Below, piece after piece: positions 1 to 6,870 of a stretch of 6,870 bases of DNA (position 1 is the first letter of the stretch; each line of letters opens with the position of its first letter). Below the pieces are notes generated by a model, which saw only the letters and a list, made by a program, of their open reading frames with translations, did not search any database and was not told the origin of the DNA. Origin of the DNA: Mucilaginibacter sp. (GTDB lineage: Bacteria; Bacteroidota; Bacteroidia; Sphingobacteriales; Sphingobacteriaceae). The DNA is taken from positions 1 through 6,870 of the forward strand of contig JAICXZ010000171.1 of NCBI GenBank assembly GCA_025934475.1, written 5' to 3'. Made by a program: the position numbers and the translations under genes.

Positions 1-3000
1 AAGGCGAGATCCTCGAGCTGAAGAATACGATCAATACCATGGTGGACCAGCTAAACTCGTTCGCATCCGAAGTAACGCGTGTTGCGCGCGAGGTAGGTAC
101 GGAAGGTAAGCTGGGCGGCCAGGCGCACGTAAAAGGTGTGGCCGGTACCTGGAAGGACTTGACTGATTCCGTGAACCAGATGGCATCCAACCTTACCGGC
201 CAGATACGCGGTATTGCTAAAGTGGCCACCGGCATTGCAAAAGGAAACCTGAAGCAACGCCTTTCTATCAACGCTCTCGGTGAGGTGGCCCAGCTGACAG
301 ATACTATCAACGAAATGATCGATACACTCGCCGTGTTTGCGGATGAGGTGACCACGGTTGCTCGTGAGGTAGGTGTGCAGGGGCGCTTGGGTGGCCAGGC
401 CAGTGTACCGGGTGCATCGGGTACGTGGAAGGATTTAACCGAAAACGTGAACCAGCTGGCGCAGAATCTTACCGTACAGGTACGTTCAATATCCGAAGTT
501 GCCTCGGCGGTAACCAAGGGTGACTTGACCCGTACTATACGTGTGGACGCCAAAGGTGAGCTGGAAGCTTTGAAAGATACCATTAACCAGATGATCGCTA
601 ACCTGAAGGATACCACACTGAGGAACCATGAGCAAGACTGGTTGAAATCGAACCTTGCGAAATTCGCACAGATGCTCCAGGGCCAGCGTGACAGGAATGC
701 GGTTGCCAACAAGATACTCTCGGAATTGGCCGAACTGGTGAACGCCCGCTATGGTGCGGTGTACATCCTCGAGCAGCGTGACGCCGCGGATGAAGGTATA
801 CTGAAGCTATTTGCCGGTTACGCGCAAAAGACAAGGAACAACATCAGCCAGGAATTTGCGCTGAGCGAAGGCCTGGTAGGCCAGTGCGCCACAGAAAAGG
901 AACGTATCAGGTTGACAAACGTTCCTGCCGAATACTTACAGATCAGTTCGGGTATCGGCAGTGCAGCACCGCTCGACCTTGTGATCCTGCCTGTACTGTT
1001 CGAGAACAACGTGAAGGCGGTTATCGAGCTGGCATCCTTTGAGAAATTCAGCGATACACACATCGACTTCCTCGATCAGTTGACGGAAAGTATCGGTATC
1101 GTGTTGAACAACATCGAAACCAATACCCGTACAGAGGAACTCCTGAAACAATCGCAATCACTTGCATCCGAGCTTTCGTCTCAGCAGGAAGAATTGAGGC
1201 GCGCCAACGACGAGCTGCACGACAAGGGCCGCTCGCTCGAGGAAAAAGCCGAGCAGCTGACCCTAACCTCAAAATACAAATCGGAGTTTTTGGCCAACAT
1301 GTCGCACGAGTTGCGTACGCCGCTTAACAGCTTATTGATCCTGGCGCAGCAACTCTTTGAAAACCCTGAGGGTAACCTCACCGAAAAGCAAAAGATGTTT
1401 GCTAAGACCATCCACTCCTGCGGTGATGACCTGATCCAACTGATCAATGATATCCTCGACCTTTCGAAGATCGAATCAGGTGTGATTGCGGCTGATGTGA
1501 TGCCGGTAAGCTTTAAGGAAATTGCCGGTTTTGCTGAATCGACCTTCAGACCAATTTCGGAAGCCAAAAACCTGAAATTCGAAATCGATATTGAGGATAC
1601 ACTACCCGAATTGATAGAAACCGACATGCAGCGTTTGAACCAGATCCTGAAAAACCTGTTGTCGAACGCATTCAAATTTACCGAAAAGGGCCGTGTGAGG
1701 CTGGCTATTTTCAGACCGGGATCAGATCAGGAAAATCCGCTTACCAACACCGATTCGGTGATCGCCTTTTCGATCGAAGACTCGGGTATCGGTATTTCCA
1801 AAAACACCCAGGGCATCATATTCGAGGCCTTCCAGCAGGCAGAAGGTTCAACCAGTCGTAAATATGGTGGTACAGGCCTGGGTCTTTCAATCAGCAAGGG
1901 TTTTGCCGAGTTGCTTGGCGGTACAATTACTGTTACGAGCGAGCTCGGTAAGGGAAGCGCATTCACCCTTTATCTGCCATTGAAATATAAAGAAGAGAAG
2001 ATGACTCAGCCGGCGGTTAAAGAGACTGCCTATCCTTCTTCAACCAGTCAGCATAGCCGCTCCAGCCTAATGGAAGCTGAACTGCTGATCGACGACGACC
2101 GCCATAGCATTGTTGCTGAAGACAAAGTATTGTTAGTGATTGAGGACGACCTCAGGTTCACCAAAATATTGGTCGATAAGGCACACGACTTCAACCTGAA
2201 GGTGGTAGTTGCAATGAGTTATCTGGAAATCTTCGATAGTATCATCAAATACAACCCGGTAGCCATTACGCTCGACGTGAACATGCCTGAATCCAACGGC
2301 TGGAAAATATTGAAACTGCTTAAGAGCGATCTCAACTTGAGGCATATACCAGTGCACGTGATATCGGGCGAAGACAACAAGGTGGCCGCCCTGAAATTCG
2401 GCGCTAAATCATTCAGCTTAAAACCGCTGTCAAACACTCACCTCGTTGATCTGATGAGTGGCATCGTTAACTTCCATGAGCAGATTAAAAAACGTGTCCT
2501 CATTATTGAAGACAATGAAACTGAGCTGGAAAAATTATCGGAATTGATAAGCAACGAAGCTATCGAAGTTGTAACATCAACAACAGCGAAAAAAGGCCTG
2601 GGAATGTTGAAAAAGGGAATGTTCGATTGTATCGTAGTTGACTTTATGCTGCCCGACGCCAATGGCATCGATCTGATTAATAAGATTAATTTGCTGAAAC
2701 AGCAGCAAACAACCATCATCCTGCATTCGGCAAGGGACTTTACCCAGGAAGAGTTGATCCAATTGAAACGATTGAATCATAAGATCATTACAAAAACGCC
2801 GACTTCGCCGATACAGCTTTTTGAAGAAATCCTGGTATTGCTTCATATCAACAAGAAGTATATTGATGAAAGCAAGCTGAAGCTAATTGACGGCATCCGC
2901 CCTTACAACGACGTGTTGGATGGTAAAAAAGTTCTGGTAGTTGACGACGACGTTCGAAATCTTTTCGCGCTAACAGCTGTTTTTGAGAGATCAAAGATAG

Positions 3001-3290
3001 AAGCTATCACAGCAGAGAGCGGCAGGGAAGCGCTTGAAATACTGAACAAAGATAAAAACATCGACATCGTGCTGATGGATATCATGATGCCTGAAATGGA
3101 CGGCTACGAGACCATACAGATCATACGCAAGGAGCCAAGGAACAAAACCTTGCCGATCATTGCCGTAACTGCCAAAGCCATGATTGGCGACAGGCAAAAA
3201 TGTATTTCATCGGGTGCATCGGATTACATTACCAAACCCGTAAAAACCGAGCAACTATTATCGCTAATGCGCGTTTGGTTGATTAAATAA
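1..3290 (+). CDS. Hybrid histidine kinase, group III (Nik1-like): HAMP repeats-GAF-HisKA-HATPase-REC-REC-REC, 5' partial
   Basis: Sensor kinase that autophosphorylates on histidine and passes phosphate to its own receivers; probably cytoplasmic, since no membrane segment is visible. The frame is open to the left edge (first full codon at base 3), so the true start is outside; ATG 39 is internal. Residues are numbered from that ATG. HAMP repeats of 92 residues fill 1-190, with the VAREVG, LGGQA and GTWKDLT signatures of the Nik1/Os1 family. A GAF-like domain spans about 222-360 and a coiled coil 365-410. HisKA has phospho-acceptor His423 in MSHELRTPL. HATPase (about 528-648) has N543, DSGIGI at 581-586 and GTGLGLS at 611-617. 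A Ser/Gln-rich linker leads to REC1 (D746, K795), REC2 (D868, K919) and REC3 (D1014, K1066), all with their acidic pocket. No Hpt domain is present. The input ligand is unknown. The next kinase gene follows after 5 bases, so co-transcription is likely. Confidence 0.95.
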   Translation, partial: GEILELKNTINTMVDQLNSFASEVTRVAREVGTEGKLGGQAHVKGVAGTWKDLTDSVNQMASNLTGQIRGIAKVATGIAKGNLKQRLSINALGEVAQLTDTINEMIDTLAVFADEVTTVAREVGVQGRLGGQASVPGASGTWKDLTENVNQLAQNLTVQVRSISEVASAVTKGDLTRTIRVDAKGELEALKDTINQMIANLKDTTLRNHEQDWLKSNLAKFAQMLQGQRDRNAVANKILSELAELVNARYGAVYILEQRDAADEGILKLFAGYAQKTRNNISQEFALSEGLVGQCATEKERIRLTNVPAEYLQISSGIGSAAPLDLVILPVLFENNVKAVIELASFEKFSDTHIDFLDQLTESIGIVLNNIETNTRTEELLKQSQSLASELSSQQEELRRANDELHDKGRSLEEKAEQLTLTSKYKSEFLANMSHELRTPLNSLLILAQQLFENPEGNLTEKQKMFAKTIHSCGDDLIQLINDILDLSKIESGVIAADVMPVSFKEIAGFAESTFRPISEAKNLKFEIDIEDTLPELIETDMQRLNQILKNLLSNAFKFTEKGRVRLAIFRPGSDQENPLTNTDSVIAFSIEDSGIGISKNTQGIIFEAFQQAEGSTSRKYGGTGLGLSISKGFAELLGGTITVTSELGKGSAFTLYLPLKYKEEKMTQPAVKETAYPSSTSQHSRSSLMEAELLIDDDRHSIVAEDKVLLVIEDDLRFTKILVDKAHDFNLKVVVAMSYLEIFDSIIKYNPVAITLDVNMPESNGWKILKLLKSDLNLRHIPVHVISGEDNKVAALKFGAKSFSLKPLSNTHLVDLMSGIVNFHEQIKKRVLIIEDNETELEKLSELISNEAIEVVTSTTAKKGLGMLKKGMFDCIVVDFMLPDANGIDLINKINLLKQQQTTIILHSARDFTQEELIQLKRLNHKIITKTPTSPIQLFEEILVLLHINKKYIDESKLKLIDGIRPYNDVLDGKKVLVVDDDVRNLFALTAVFERSKIEAITAESGREALEILNKDKNIDIVLMDIMMPEMDGYETIQIIRKEPRNKTLPIIAVTAKAMIGDRQKCISSGASDYITKPVKTEQLLSLMRVWLIK
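3..614 (+). repeat. Tandem 276-bp (92-residue) HAMP-pair repeats within the hybrid kinase
   Basis: Two full units are visible, 39-314 and 315-590, flanked by the end of an earlier unit (3-38) and the start of a later, diverging one (591-614). The register is exact: MVDQL, MIDTL and MIANL each begin 276 bases apart. By hand comparison, 51 of 92 residues match between the two full units. The piece at 3-38 ([12 protein letters not shown]) matches the unit end [12 protein letters not shown], so at least one more copy lies left of the window. In Nik1-type kinases such chains of alternating HAMP modules form the sensory and signal-transmitting rod; that role is family knowledge and not shown here. 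Confidence 0.9.
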
Positions 3291-3295
3291 AAACT

Positions 3296-4552
3296 ATGCT
3301 GCCAGAATTCTCATTAGGTACGAAGAAAAAGAAAAAAATAAGCGAGGACACCATCAAGATACTGTTGGTGGACGATAACGAGAACAACCTCCTTTCGATG
3401 GAAGTAATTCTGGAGAATGAAGGCTACTCGTTTTCTAAAGCTACGTCGGGTAAGGAGGCATTGAGAATACTTCTTAAGGAGGATGATTTTTCGCTCATCC
3501 TCCTGGATGTCCGCATGCCGATCATGGATGGCTATGAAACGGCCGAGCTGATCCTGCAGCGGGATAAACTGCGGCACATACCAATCATTTTCATTACTGC
3601 GCAGGACCATGAAGATGAATCGATGTTTAAAGGCTACGAGGCCGGCGGTGTCGATTTTATATTGAAACCAATTAATCCGGAAATTCTGCGAGCCAAGGTG
3701 GCCGTTTTTGCCGAATTACATCGCAAAACCCAGTTGCTGAGGAACCAGGAAGAGAAACTACAGGCCATTAACGAAGACCTGATGAGTTTAACAGCCGACC
3801 TGGAAAAACGGGTATTACAACGCACGCTTGAACTAGAGAACGCCAACTACGAACTTAAATCCCTTAACGCTTCAAAGGATAAATTCATCTCGGTAATATC
3901 ACATGATATCCGTAACCCGTTAACCTCTTTGCTGGCATCATCAGAAACGCTGAGTAAAGATATTCACAGGCTCGATCCCGCGCAGGTGGAACGGTTTGCA
4001 GCGATTATTAACCGCACTTCTAAAAAGATACTTAACCAGTTGAACGAACTGGTGGATTGGGCGAAAAAACAACGGGAAAAGACCAATTTTAATCCCGAAA
4101 AGATCAATTTGTCGCATAACATAAATGAGTCGCTGGATTTATTGAGGATCAATGCTGTTCAGAAAAGGATCAAATTTGAAAACGATATCGACGGCGAAGT
4201 TCATATCAATGCCGACTCGCTGATGTTCAGGTCCATTTTGCAGAACCTGGTATCTAATGCCATTAAGTTTACGCCATACGGAGGCCAGCCAATTAAATTT
4301 AGTGCGAGCGCTCAGGAAAACAGCGTCGAAATCTGCATCCAGGATCACGGCATCGGAATGTCTCCCAAAACAGCCGAAATGTTGTTCACCAATTTCAGTA
4401 AACCTTCAACTGATGGCACTGAGCAGGAAAAAGGCAGCGGATTGGGATTGTTACTCGTAAAAGACTTTGTAACACAGCACGGTGGCGCCATCAACGTCGA
4501 AAGCGAAGAGGGCAAAGGAACATGCATACGTTTCACCATGCCGGCTATTTGA
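3296..4552 (+). CDS. Receiver-linked histidine kinase (REC-coiled coil-HisKA-HATPase)
   Basis: A 418-residue cytoplasmic protein with the reverse of the usual hybrid order: receiver first, kinase second. REC spans about 20-135, with acidic pair D26/D27, phospho-acceptor D71 in LLDVRMP, T101 and K124 in FILKP. A heptad-rich coiled coil (about 140-195) leads to HisKA with H203 in ISHDIRNPLT. HATPase follows (about 300-416): N321 in LVSNAIKF, DHGIGM at 350-355 and GSGLGL at 380-385. All catalytic boxes are intact. Phosphorylation of the receiver probably controls the kinase, so this protein can receive a signal from the upstream hybrid kinase and pass it on (inference). ATG 3296 is chosen because an in-frame stop lies at 3284-3286 and no other ATG intervenes; the leader is A-rich with no Shine-Dalgarno motif. 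The N-terminus carries five lysines (residues 10-14) of unknown meaning. The last 8 bases overlap the end of the opposing gene. Confidence 0.95.
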   Translation: MLPEFSLGTKKKKKISEDTIKILLVDDNENNLLSMEVILENEGYSFSKATSGKEALRILLKEDDFSLILLDVRMPIMDGYETAELILQRDKLRHIPIIFITAQDHEDESMFKGYEAGGVDFILKPINPEILRAKVAVFAELHRKTQLLRNQEEKLQAINEDLMSLTADLEKRVLQRTLELENANYELKSLNASKDKFISVISHDIRNPLTSLLASSETLSKDIHRLDPAQVERFAAIINRTSKKILNQLNELVDWAKKQREKTNFNPEKINLSHNINESLDLLRINAVQKRIKFENDIDGEVHINADSLMFRSILQNLVSNAIKFTPYGGQPIKFSASAQENSVEICIQDHGIGMSPKTAEMLFTNFSKPSTDGTEQEKGSGLGLLLVKDFVTQHGGAINVESEEGKGTCIRFTMPAI

Positions 4553-5027
4553 TAACGCTGATTTCGCCCGTTGATTCGAGGTGTATTTCCTTTACATCCT
4601 TTAAGTCCGATTGATTAGCCTTTCTCCTGACGTCTGCCTTCAGATCATCGTAGGTCATTAAACCTACACGCAGGTTTTCACGATGTATCTTGCCATTTCT
4701 ATACAAAATTTTGGGTGCTCCCTGCGTCAACCGTGTCACAAATTTGCTGTATATCCTAAGCCAGGCGATGCCGCGATGCAGCAATACGAACACCAGGCAG
4801 CATGCGACTGTGGGGACGAATGCAGATGCGCCAACGACAGCCCTGCTCATTACGCTACCCAGGATTATCACAATGGTGGTATCGAACGCCGATTTTTTTC
4901 CGAACGTGCGGCGGCCCGATATACGGATGAGAATTAAAGTAATAAGGTAAATAACCACGGCACGTGCCGACATCTGGAACATCGTGAGATCCTTCCCTTG
5001 TCCGAATATATTATATATAATATCCAT
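4545..5027 (-). CDS. DUF421 (YetF/YdfS-related) inner-membrane protein
   Basis: A 160-residue protein that I recognise as DUF421. The N-terminal part holds hydrophobic segments at about 18-36, 48-66 and 68-84, separated by the conserved charged stretch RISGRRTFGKKSAFD at 35-49. The C-terminal soluble part (about 100-160) has the family's GAPKILYRNGKI, a YDDLK segment, and the ending LESTGEISVIK. It is shorter than Bacillus YetF but, from memory, close to the compact Bacteroidota forms. Its biochemical role is not established; family members have been tied to envelope or spore traits, which does not define a function here. The start at 5027 is kept because GQGKDL and QMSARA just after it look like the conserved beginning of this subfamily. 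Stop codon is TAG. It lies 52 bases downstream of tamL on the same strand and may share its transcript. No terminator hairpin is visible at its 3' end. Confidence 0.88.
   Translation of the reverse strand: MDIIYNIFGQGKDLTMFQMSARAVVIYLITLILIRISGRRTFGKKSAFDTTIVIILGSVMSRAVVGASAFVPTVACCLVFVLLHRGIAWLRIYSKFVTRLTQGAPKILYRNGKIHRENLRVGLMTYDDLKADVRRKANQSDLKDVKEIHLESTGEISVIK
5008..5023. repeat. Perfect 16-bp AT palindrome at the start of the DUF421 gene
   Basis: ATATTATATATAATAT reads the same on both strands and covers codons 2 to 7 of the DUF421 gene. It is composed only of A and T, so a chance low-complexity origin is plausible. It encodes Asp-Ile-Ile-Tyr-Asn-Ile, residues that could be written with less AT-rich codons. 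A role in easing initiation by low mRNA structure, or as a protein-binding site, is possible but nothing here proves it. Confidence 0.35.
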
Positions 5028-5079
5028 AGCTTGATCGGTTATCTTGATTCTGAATAACAGTCAACCAGTCGGGATAGTT
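5028..5079 (-). other. 52-base gap between tamL-like and DUF421 genes
   Basis: This is the only intergenic stretch longer than a few bases. Read on the - strand it shows no clear Bacteroidota promoter (TTTG and TAnnTTTG elements), no Shine-Dalgarno motif and no strong hairpin. It holds a short direct repeat, CAGTC at 5058-5062 and again at 5066-5070, which is too short to interpret. The gap fits either operon continuation from tamL or a weak promoter of its own for the DUF421 gene. Confidence 0.4.
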
Positions 5080-6870
5080 TCAGAACGGATACCCGATAGC
5101 GAGATTGAATACCGGACTGTGTAAATTGAAACGATATGGCTGACCAGGCGGGAATGGGTACCGAACCGGGAAGCCCATATCTGTCCGCAATAGCAACACC
5201 GTAAAATCAAAGCGCAAACCGAAACCCCAGTCAACGGCCATTTGGTTCAGGAAATGGCTGCTAAAAGTAGCTCCGGGCAGATCAGCATGCGATTTGGTAT
5301 TCCATATATTTCCTGCATCCATAAACAAGGCTCCGTTGACAACGCTGAATAATTTGGCCCTGTATTCCACATTGGCCTCAATTTTTATATCGCCTGATTC
5401 ATCAGGAAGGAAATTGGTTCCATGAGTCAGTTCTTCGGGAATAATGTATGTTCCGGGCCCTACAGAGTGTGCCTGGAAACCACGCAGACTGTTGGCACCG
5501 CCGATAAAAAACTGTTGAGAATAAGGCAAAATGGTGGAGTTACCATAAGGCAAACCTATATCGAACATTACGCGTGTAGCCAGCTTACTATTCTTGCCTA
5601 GCTTATGGTAAAACCTGAACTCGTTCTCAAACTTCACATACTGATCAAACGGCGTATTAAAAAGCTTGCTTACTTTTCCATGAAGGGTATCAGCACCGCT
5701 AAGAATCCCAACCAGGTTGCCCGAAAGACTAATTTTTCCATCGTAATAGTACGTATTGACCTTTTGCGTTTCGGTGGTGTTGGTATATATGTAGCTGTAC
5801 GACGGACCAAAAGTAAACTGCTTATCGATGACGTGTGCCAGCGATGGGTTACGCGTTTTGGCAATACTATCCGTGTATATCTTCGTTACATTAGCCGAAT
5901 TGACATAAGTAAGATCGAGCAAATCCAGCGTATGCTGTTTATGAAGGCTCGGCTTCCACTGGTACCCCCATGAGAAGCTGAACGAATTAAGATTATACAG
6001 CTTTGTCCGATCAATTAATGTGTACCCTACCGACAGGATCGTTTTGGGAATAAATGCGTTATCTGTTTTAAAATTGAACGGACTGACAAATCGCGGCCAC
6101 GTTAGCGATGGCTGTACACCAAACTGGTAAACATTGTAGCCTGCGTTGTATTTACCAAATTGGATATCGCGACTGGCAAAGAAGGTGATATTATACAATT
6201 CCGCTCCTTTAAACATATTCCGGTTCTTAAAATTGAAGTTAAGCTGGGTACCGTCGTAGTTTGATGAGGTTTGATGTTCTTCGATATCAAACTGCAGCGA
6301 TTTTCGCTTTTGCTGAGTCAGGAAATAGTAGATATCCAAATAGGCTGAATCGGGGGTTACGTCCTCGAAACGATTCTTAACAAACCTAAACGGTCCGAGC
6401 TGCATAAATCTACTCAAGGAATTGTTATGCTCTGTACGGTTATAAATATCACCGGGATGCAGCAGCACACTATTTTTAAATACATAAGGTTTGATAGTAT
6501 TTGCCGGATCGATTACGTTATACCACCGGTATTTGACCGCGGAATCTAGTTTAAGCGATGTATCCTTTATGGTATAATGCGGATAGAGGTAGATGTTCCT
6601 GATCTTGTATATCCAGGTAGCTTCGTCGGGCGTCTCGGGCTTTACACTAACAAACAAGTTTACCTTATGCCCGGCAACTGTACTGTCGTATTTCATCAGC
6701 AGATCTTCGGGTGCGAAGTAGTAAAATCCTTCCTCTTTTAACCTGGCATCTATGCGTATCCGCTCGGCTTTAATAATGTCGAGGTTGAACTTATCGCCAA
6801 CCTTCAATAGTGTTTGCGGGGCCGTTCCTGCCACGGCAGTGTCCACATCATCTTTGATATTAGGGAAAGT
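5080..6870 (-). CDS. tamL: TamL-like Omp85 outer-membrane assembly protein (POTRA plus beta-barrel), 5' partial
   Basis: An Omp85-superfamily protein resembling TamL, the Bacteroidota lipoprotein counterpart of TamA, which with TamB takes part in outer-membrane assembly. The frame stays open to the right edge: the eight codons before GTG 6844-6846 read TFPNIKDD without a stop, so that GTG is probably internal and the lipoprotein signal expected of TamL would lie outside. Numbering from the GTG, two POTRA-like regions cover about 13-70 and 78-180. From about 185 alternating aromatic-rich strands form the barrel. The signature loop motif GGANSLRGF is at 449-457, FMDAGNIW at 508-515, and the chain ends at Phe588 (GYPF), as expected of a barrel recognised by the BAM complex. 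A BamA role is less likely because the POTRA region is short and the neighbours are not bamA-type, but it cannot be excluded without the N-terminus. Downstream lies a DUF421 gene, not tamB. Confidence 0.88.
   Translation of the reverse strand, partial: TFPNIKDDVDTAVAGTAPQTLLKVGDKFNLDIIKAERIRIDARLKEEGFYYFAPEDLLMKYDSTVAGHKVNLFVSVKPETPDEATWIYKIRNIYLYPHYTIKDTSLKLDSAVKYRWYNVIDPANTIKPYVFKNSVLLHPGDIYNRTEHNNSLSRFMQLGPFRFVKNRFEDVTPDSAYLDIYYFLTQQKRKSLQFDIEEHQTSSNYDGTQLNFNFKNRNMFKGAELYNITFFASRDIQFGKYNAGYNVYQFGVQPSLTWPRFVSPFNFKTDNAFIPKTILSVGYTLIDRTKLYNLNSFSFSWGYQWKPSLHKQHTLDLLDLTYVNSANVTKIYTDSIAKTRNPSLAHVIDKQFTFGPSYSYIYTNTTETQKVNTYYYDGKISLSGNLVGILSGADTLHGKVSKLFNTPFDQYVKFENEFRFYHKLGKNSKLATRVMFDIGLPYGNSTILPYSQQFFIGGANSLRGFQAHSVGPGTYIIPEELTHGTNFLPDESGDIKIEANVEYRAKLFSVVNGALFMDAGNIWNTKSHADLPGATFSSHFLNQMAVDWGFGLRFDFTVLLLRTDMGFPVRYPFPPGQPYRFNLHSPVFNLAIGYPF

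Noticed and set aside
39..41. ATG 39 as the start codon of the hybrid kinase
   Set aside because: The codons before it ([12 protein letters not shown]) are homologous to the end of the HAMP repeat, so this Met is internal.
39..590. Tandem repeats considered as a CRISPR or non-coding repeat array
   Set aside because: The 276-base period is a multiple of three, holds an open reading frame and matches HAMP domains at the protein level.
1181..1675. 164-codon open frame on the - strand
   Set aside because: It lies wholly antisense to the coiled coil and HisKA region of the hybrid kinase, whose motifs are unmistakable; the antisense translation is Ser/Ile-rich with no recognisable domain.
4545..4600. 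Bidirectional terminator between the convergent genes
   Set aside because: The genes overlap and I found no GC-rich inverted repeat with flanking T or A runs.
5605..5973. 122-codon open frame on the + strand
   Set aside because: Antisense to the TamL barrel; no domain or leader is visible and the barrel coding continues intact beneath it.
6844..6846. GTG as the start codon of the TamL-like gene
   Set aside because: The frame stays open for eight more codons to the window edge and no signal sequence follows the GTG; TamL proteins begin with a lipoprotein signal, so the real start should lie outside.

Overview
The window looks like chromosomal DNA of a Bacteroidota bacterium, most likely of the Sphingobacteriaceae (Mucilaginibacter/Pedobacter type). 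This is inferred from a TamL-type outer-membrane assembly protein, a short DUF421 protein of the form I associate with this phylum, starts with A-rich rather than Shine-Dalgarno leaders, and moderate GC. I used no database search, so the genus is a guess.

Layout: four protein genes fill almost the whole window. On the + strand, bases 1-3290 hold the 3' part of a large hybrid histidine kinase (HAMP repeats, GAF, HisKA, HATPase, three receiver domains), open at the left edge. Five bases later, 3296-4552 encodes a second kinase with the order receiver, coiled coil, HisKA, HATPase. On the - strand, reading towards the kinases, are a tamL-like gene (5080 to beyond the right edge) and, 52 bases downstream of it, a small DUF421 membrane protein gene (4545-5027). 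The DUF421 gene and the second kinase gene converge and overlap by 8 bases. No stretch above 60 bases lacks a gene. I saw no RNA gene, insertion sequence, CRISPR array or clear terminator.

The two + strand genes probably form one operon and one signalling unit: four receiver domains and two kinase cores, with no DNA-binding or enzymatic output domain and no Hpt domain in view. The final target must lie outside the window or be another protein. The two - strand genes are envelope genes: TamL belongs to the outer-membrane TAM complex, while the DUF421 protein should sit in the inner membrane with a cytoplasmic C-terminal domain. Nothing in the sequence links the envelope pair to the kinases functionally.

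I did not find a convincing undescribed system. The parts most worth a second look are the double-kinase relay without an output, the 92-residue HAMP repeat block that continues off the left edge, and tamL followed by a DUF421 gene instead of tamB.
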